NCBI RefSeq assembly: GCF_012933445.1
Contig: NZ_JABBNC010000002.1
Location: forward strand, 248,001-312,000
Reading direction: 5' to 3'
Length of the DNA stretch: 64,000 bases
Source: Actinoplanes sp. TBRC 11911
GTDB taxonomy: Bacteria > Actinomycetota > Actinomycetes > Mycobacteriales > Micromonosporaceae
In this document: one piece after another, positions 60,988 through 64,000 of the stretch
How the letters are laid out: the number at the start of each line of letters is the position of its first letter
Numbering within the stretch: position 1 is the stretch's first letter
Notes under the pieces: model-generated
Databases searched by the model: none
Seen by the model: only the letters and a program-made list of their open reading frames with translations
What the model was told of the DNA's origin: nothing
Translations under genes and position numbers: made by a program

Positions 60988-61034
60988 GTACGGCGTTCGA
61001 TTGGCTCGCACACCGTACCATCGATCTCGCACAC
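60988..61034. promoter_or_regulatory. Candidate TetR operator region
   Basis: Inverted arms GTACGG (60988-60993) and CCGTAC (61013-61018), plus direct TCGCACAC repeats at 61006 and 61027, 21 bases or two helical turns apart, fill the gap between the MFS and TetR genes. Confidence 0.45.
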
Positions 61035-61052
61035 TGTTCGACTGCCGGTAAG

Positions 61053-61793
61053 ATGAGCGACATGGCCGACTTCATCGACACCGTGTGGATCCGCCCCAGC
61101 CGAGGCAAACGCACTGGTCAGCCCACGCTGAGCCGGGAGCAGATCATCCGGACGGCGATCGAGATGCTGGACGCCGACGGTGCCGCCGGCCTGAGCATGC
61201 GCCGCCTGGGCAGCCGTCTCGGCTCCGGCGCGACCTCGCTGTATTGGTATGTCGCGACCAAGGACGACCTGCTCGAGCTCGCGGTCGACGAGGTGTTCGG
61301 CGAGGTCTACGTGCCCGACCCGGACGACACCGGCTGGCGGGTCGGCGCGTCGATCTTCGCGAACCAGATGCGTCAGATGCTGCTCCGGCACCCGTGGGTG
61401 ATCGGCCAGCTGGGCGTGCGTCCCAACCTCGGACCCAACGCGATGCGCATGGGCGAGCGCTCGGTGGTCCTGCTGGAGGCTGGCGAGTTCGACGGCATGG
61501 CCCTGTCGCACGCGTCGTCGCTGCTGATGTCGCACGCGATCGGCTCGGCGACCATCGAGTCCGCCTTCGCCGCCTCGGTCAAGCGTTCCGGCGCGACGGT
61601 CGCCGAGATGACCGAGCGCCTCGAGCCCTACCTGGATCAGGTCGCCGCCGACCATCCGCACTACGACAAGTGGCGCCACGCTAACTCCGTCATGACCCAG
61701 CAGCCCGAGCAGATCATGGCGGACAATTTCGCGTTCGGCCTGGAACGCCTGCTCGACGGCCTGGGGGCATGGCTGGCGACGAAGAGCGCTTGA
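61053..61793 (+). CDS. TetR-family regulator of the MFS pump
   Basis: 246 residues from ATG 61053 (ATG 61062 also possible). The HTH is REQIIRTAIEMLDADGAAGL, MRRLGSRLGSGATSLYWYVA. The C-terminal part resembles TetR_C drug-binding domains. The TGA stop is part of the TTGACC -35 element of the pdxH promoter. Presumed repressor of the divergent efflux gene. Confidence 0.88.
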   Translation: MSDMADFIDTVWIRPSRGKRTGQPTLSREQIIRTAIEMLDADGAAGLSMRRLGSRLGSGATSLYWYVATKDDLLELAVDEVFGEVYVPDPDDTGWRVGASIFANQMRQMLLRHPWVIGQLGVRPNLGPNAMRMGERSVVLLEAGEFDGMALSHASSLLMSHAIGSATIESAFAASVKRSGATVAEMTERLEPYLDQVAADHPHYDKWRHANSVMTQQPEQIMADNFAFGLERLLDGLGAWLATKSA

Positions 61794-61821
61794 CCTGACC
61801 CCCGAGGTGCGGGTTTAGCGT
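61790..61821 (+). promoter_or_regulatory. Long-spacer (MerR-type) promoter of pdxH
   Basis: -35 TTGACC (61790-61795) overlaps the TetR stop, and -10 TAGCGT (61816-61821) lies 6 bases before the pdxH ATG, implying a leaderless mRNA. The spacer is 20 bases (19 if TTAGCG is taken as -10), longer than the optimal 17, and carries ACCC/CGGGT symmetry. This is the geometry activated by MerR proteins. Closely matches 62478-62509. Confidence 0.65.
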
Positions 61822-61827
61822 CCCGGC

Positions 61828-62481
61828 ATGCGACTCGCCGGCGATTTCGACGATCAAACCCGATGCCTCCCGTACGCCGGTGCCCCGCGACCCGGCATGC
61901 CGAACCGCGCTTTCCTGCGTGCCCTGCCGGTGTTCGCGGGTGCGCTGCCCGTCTTCGATCCGGACACTGCCGCCGACCGTCCCGACACCCAGTTCCTGAT
62001 CTGGCTGGCGGCGGCGATCGAAGCCGGTGTTCGCGAGCCGCACGCCATGACGCTGTCGACCGTCGATCCCACGGGACGGCTCTCCGCCCGTACGGTAATC
62101 CTCAAAAATGTTGATAAATCAGGCTGGCAGTTCGCCGGGCGGAGAGGCGAGCTCGCCGCCGCGACCTTGACCTTCTACTGGCCGGACCAGGGCCGCCAAG
62201 TCCGAGTCGCCGGTCCCGTGCGGGCGGAGTCGGCCGAACTGAGCGCCGCCGATTTCCTCGCCCGCCCGCCGAGCGTCCGCTCCGAGGCGCTGACCGGCCG
62301 GTCGCGAACAACACCCGAGCAGATCCCGTACGCCACGACAGGCACCCAGGTGCCGAAGGAGTGGACGCTGTACACCGTGCTCGCCGACGAGATCGAGTTC
62401 TTCCAGGGCGACCCGGACCGCCGGCACGTGCGACTCCGATATGTCCGGCACGGCGAAGCCTGGAAGCGGGGAATGCTTTGA
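61828..62481 (+). CDS. pdxH: Pyridoxamine/pyridoxine 5'-phosphate oxidase
   Basis: 217 residues. FMN-binding motifs SARTVILKNVDKSGWQFA and AATLTFYWPDQGRQVRVAG are present. SSxR-like and C-terminal elements (WTLYTVLADEIEFFQG, RYVRHGEAWKRG) fit PNPOx, which makes pyridoxal 5'-phosphate and releases hydrogen peroxide. C-terminal residues differ somewhat from E. coli PdxH, so a related FMN-dependent enzyme is possible. The stop overlaps the -35 of the next promoter. Confidence 0.85.
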   Translation: MRLAGDFDDQTRCLPYAGAPRPGMPNRAFLRALPVFAGALPVFDPDTAADRPDTQFLIWLAAAIEAGVREPHAMTLSTVDPTGRLSARTVILKNVDKSGWQFAGRRGELAAATLTFYWPDQGRQVRVAGPVRAESAELSAADFLARPPSVRSEALTGRSRTTPEQIPYATTGTQVPKEWTLYTVLADEIEFFQGDPDRRHVRLRYVRHGEAWKRGML

Positions 62482-62509
62482 CTCGAACCCTGGGGTACGG
62501 GTTTAGTGT
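62478..62509 (+). promoter_or_regulatory. Long-spacer (MerR-type) promoter of the MerR-peroxiredoxin gene
   Basis: -35 TTGACT (62478-62483) overlaps the pdxH stop, and -10 TAGTGT (62504-62509) lies 6 bases before ATG 62516. The spacer is 20 bases with AACCC/GGGTT arms. Shares GGGTTTAG and the flanking layout with the pdxH promoter, so one regulator probably acts on both. Confidence 0.65.
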
Positions 62510-62515
62510 CGCGCC

Positions 62516-63415
62516 ATGCGAGTGGGTGAGCTGGCACGCCGGACCGGCACGACGTTACGGGCCCTGCGCTACTACGAGCAGGCCGGACTGGTGGTGCCGC
62601 ACCGGCTCGGCAACGGCTACCGCGAGTACGCGCCGATCGCCGTGGAGCTGGTGCGGCAGATCCGTGAGCTGACCGCGCTGGGGCTCAGCGTCGAGGAGAC
62701 CCGGCCGTTCGTGGAGAGTCTCGCCGAGGGCCGGGACGGGGATGTGTGCCCGGCCGCCGTGGCCACCTTCCGCAGCGCGATCGGCAGTCTCGAGGAGCGC
62801 ATCGGCAAGCTGTCCGCGCAGCGCGACGGCCTGCACGAGCGGCTGGACGCCGCGGCCGGCCGTGTGCCGGCGTCGGAAACCGGCCGGGGCAGCGCCGACC
62901 CGTCCGCGCTGGTGGGCGAGCGGGTCCCGGGCGTCGAGTTCTACGCCACCGACGGAACGCTGATCGACCTGGGCGCGCTCGGTCCCGGCCGCAGCGTCGT
63001 CTTCGTCTATCCGCTGACCGGCCGCCCGGGGGTGGATCTGCCGGACAGCCTGCTGAACATCCCGGGCGCCCGCGGCTCGACCGAGCAGGCGTCCTGGTTT
63101 CGCGACCACCACGCCGAGCTGCTCGCCGCCGGTGCGGCCCGGGTGTTCGGTCTGTCCGCGCAGTCGACCGGCTACCAACGCGAGCTGGTGCACCGCCTGC
63201 GGCTGCCGTACCCGCTGCTACCCGACCCGCGGATGACCTTGGCAGCGGCGCTGGGCCTGCCGACGTTCGGCGCGGCCGACATGGTCCTCTACCGCCGCGT
63301 CACGCTGGTCATCAACGACAACGTGATCGAGCACGTCTTCCACCCGATCGCCGCGCCACCGATGCACGCCTTGGAGGTCATGCGCTGGCTGGCCCAGAGG
63401 CCACGCACAGCCTGA
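62516..63415 (+). CDS. MerR regulator fused to a Cys-less peroxiredoxin-like domain
   Basis: 299 residues. Residues 1-70 are a MerR winged helix (VGELARRTGTTLRALRYYEQ, GYREYAPIAVELVRQI); about 85-112 is the dimer coiled coil. Residues about 130-295 are a thioredoxin-fold peroxiredoxin domain (VVFVYPLTGRPGVDLP, WFRDHHAELLAAGAARVFGL, YPLLPDPRMTLAAALGLP). Where enzymes of this type have GARGCT..xC, this protein has GARGSTEQAS, with Ser188 and Ser193, so no peroxidatic cysteine remains. The only cysteine is Cys78 in the MerR part. It looks like a sensor derived from an enzyme; its own promoter and pdxH's match. Confidence 0.85.
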   Translation: MRVGELARRTGTTLRALRYYEQAGLVVPHRLGNGYREYAPIAVELVRQIRELTALGLSVEETRPFVESLAEGRDGDVCPAAVATFRSAIGSLEERIGKLSAQRDGLHERLDAAAGRVPASETGRGSADPSALVGERVPGVEFYATDGTLIDLGALGPGRSVVFVYPLTGRPGVDLPDSLLNIPGARGSTEQASWFRDHHAELLAAGAARVFGLSAQSTGYQRELVHRLRLPYPLLPDPRMTLAAALGLPTFGAADMVLYRRVTLVINDNVIEHVFHPIAAPPMHALEVMRWLAQRPRTA

Positions 63416-63501
63416 CTCCCCGCGCGCCCCGACTGGCCGCGCGGCCCGGCGCGCCGCACGGAATGACTCGATCACCCGCCAGCCTCGCCGGGCCCGCCGA
63501 T

Positions 63502-63530
63502 GGCCGCCGACCCCCCAACGGTCGGCGGCC
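63502..63530. terminator. Bidirectional terminator hairpin
   Basis: GGCCGCCGACC (63502-63512) pairs perfectly with GGTCGGCGGCC (63520-63530) around a seven-base loop, between the convergent MerR-peroxiredoxin and sdhB genes. No T run. Confidence 0.7.
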
Positions 63531-63539
63531 CAGGCGACC

Positions 63540-64000
63540 TCAGTCCTTCTTGACGTCCGGATCGGGCGCCGGCGGGTTGTAGGTGAACTGCCCCTCCTTG
63601 AGCGGGAACTCCTGATCGCCGAACGGCGACGGCCCGCCCTGGAACGGCAAAGCGAGCTCGGCCACGTCCATCTGACCGTCCTCGCGAACCGGCGGGGCCT
63701 CGGGCGGACGACCGTGGACGAACGGGGTGCCGGCGCCGGTGAGATCCATCGCGGCGTTCGGCTCGATCACGTCGGTGCCACGCGCGGCTGCCGCGCCGAC
63801 TCCGGCCATCTGTGCGGGTTGGGATTCGAGCTGGTCCCGGCGGAAGATCTTGCGGCCGAGCCAGACCAACGGGTCGTATCGCCGGTCCACCACGCGCTCC
63901 TTCATCGGGATGATCGCGTTGTCTGTGATCTTGATGTGCTCGGGGCAGACCTCGGTGCAGCACTTGGTGATGTTGCAGAAGCCGAGGCCTTGATGGGCCT
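63540..64000 (-). CDS. sdhB: Succinate dehydrogenase/fumarate reductase iron-sulfur subunit, C-terminal part
   Basis: The last 152 codons; the N-terminus lies beyond the window end. GFCNITKCCTEVCPEHIK holds the cysteines of the 3Fe-4S/4Fe-4S region, followed by the helix NAIIPMKERVVDRRYDPLVW typical of SdhB. About 95 further residues form a Pro/Gly-rich, probably disordered tail (VIEPNAAMDLTG, PPEAPPVREDG, NPPAPDPDVKKD), unusually long for this subunit. It transfers electrons from the flavoprotein to quinone in the membrane complex. Confidence 0.88.
   Translation of the reverse strand, partial: AHQGLGFCNITKCCTEVCPEHIKITDNAIIPMKERVVDRRYDPLVWLGRKIFRRDQLESQPAQMAGVGAAAARGTDVIEPNAAMDLTGAGTPFVHGRPPEAPPVREDGQMDVAELALPFQGGPSPFGDQEFPLKEGQFTYNPPAPDPDVKKD

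Overview
This is a GC-rich (about 70 percent) chromosomal segment of an actinomycete. The housekeeping content and style point to Micromonosporaceae, perhaps an Actinoplanes-like genus: an archaeal-type valyl-tRNA synthetase, a DUF4245 gene divergent from glpX, PIN-PhoH (PhoH2), rmuC/ispH/xseAB, many GTG starts, 4-base stop/start overlaps and likely leaderless promoters. The family assignment is an inference; no rRNA or tRNA gene is present to confirm it.

Layout. 1-18.8 kb is mostly core: the end of uppS, otsB, phoH2 with a possible small upstream gene, a CRP-site-preceded lytic transglycosylase, a trypsin-like protease, a rhomboid protease, a MarR/oxidoreductase divergon, valS, rmuC, ispH, xseAB, a lipoprotein, DUF4245 and glpX. 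18.8-22.6 kb is an accessory island between glpX and ychF. It holds a broken and an intact Uma2 gene, a small HTH gene, an intact DUF433/DUF5615 toxin-antitoxin pair, a decayed VapBC pair and a cysteine-rich unknown. 22.7-34.5 kb has ychF, an alpha/beta hydrolase behind twin operators, DNA alkylation repair (Ada-AlkA fusion, ogt), an orphan antitoxin with a wrecked toxin, and several small regulator/effector pairs. 34.5-40.9 kb is a divergent alcohol/aldehyde/fatty-acid module around a TetR gene. 40.9-43.0 kb is an AbiE-like toxin-antitoxin pair with an elaborate operator array. 43.1-47.4 kb has a hydrolase, an ECF sigma factor, a second small HTH gene and a HEAT-repeat protein.

47.4-56.5 kb is one long, largely translationally coupled minus-strand unit: a branched-chain-type ABC importer (livGFHMK), two SDRs, an APH-type kinase, an ACAD10/11-type acyl-CoA dehydrogenase and a TetR. 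The last four enzyme types resemble the levulinate (lva) 4-hydroxyacyl-CoA module. 56.5-58.7 kb is a gene-free repeat island with four tandem arrays and a dispersed palindromic element (second copy near 15.8 kb) that has itself been invaded by a MITE-like insertion. 58.7-64 kb has alkB, an MFS pump with its TetR, pdxH, a MerR-peroxiredoxin fusion lacking both redox cysteines, and the end of sdhB.

The most noteworthy signals are: (1) the palindromic element, whose hairpin shows a compensatory base change between copies, and the insertion into one copy; (2) an inverted duplication of an HTH/oxidoreductase gene pair in which each copy lost the opposite partner; (3) matching long-spacer promoters in front of pdxH and of the Cys-less MerR-peroxiredoxin gene; (4) a 50-codon reading frame overlapping phoH2; (5) the lva-like operon with a duplication-born 31-codon mini-ORF at the livG/livF junction; (6) the AbiE-like pair with five half-sites upstream. 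All functional calls are by reading sequence; no database search was run.
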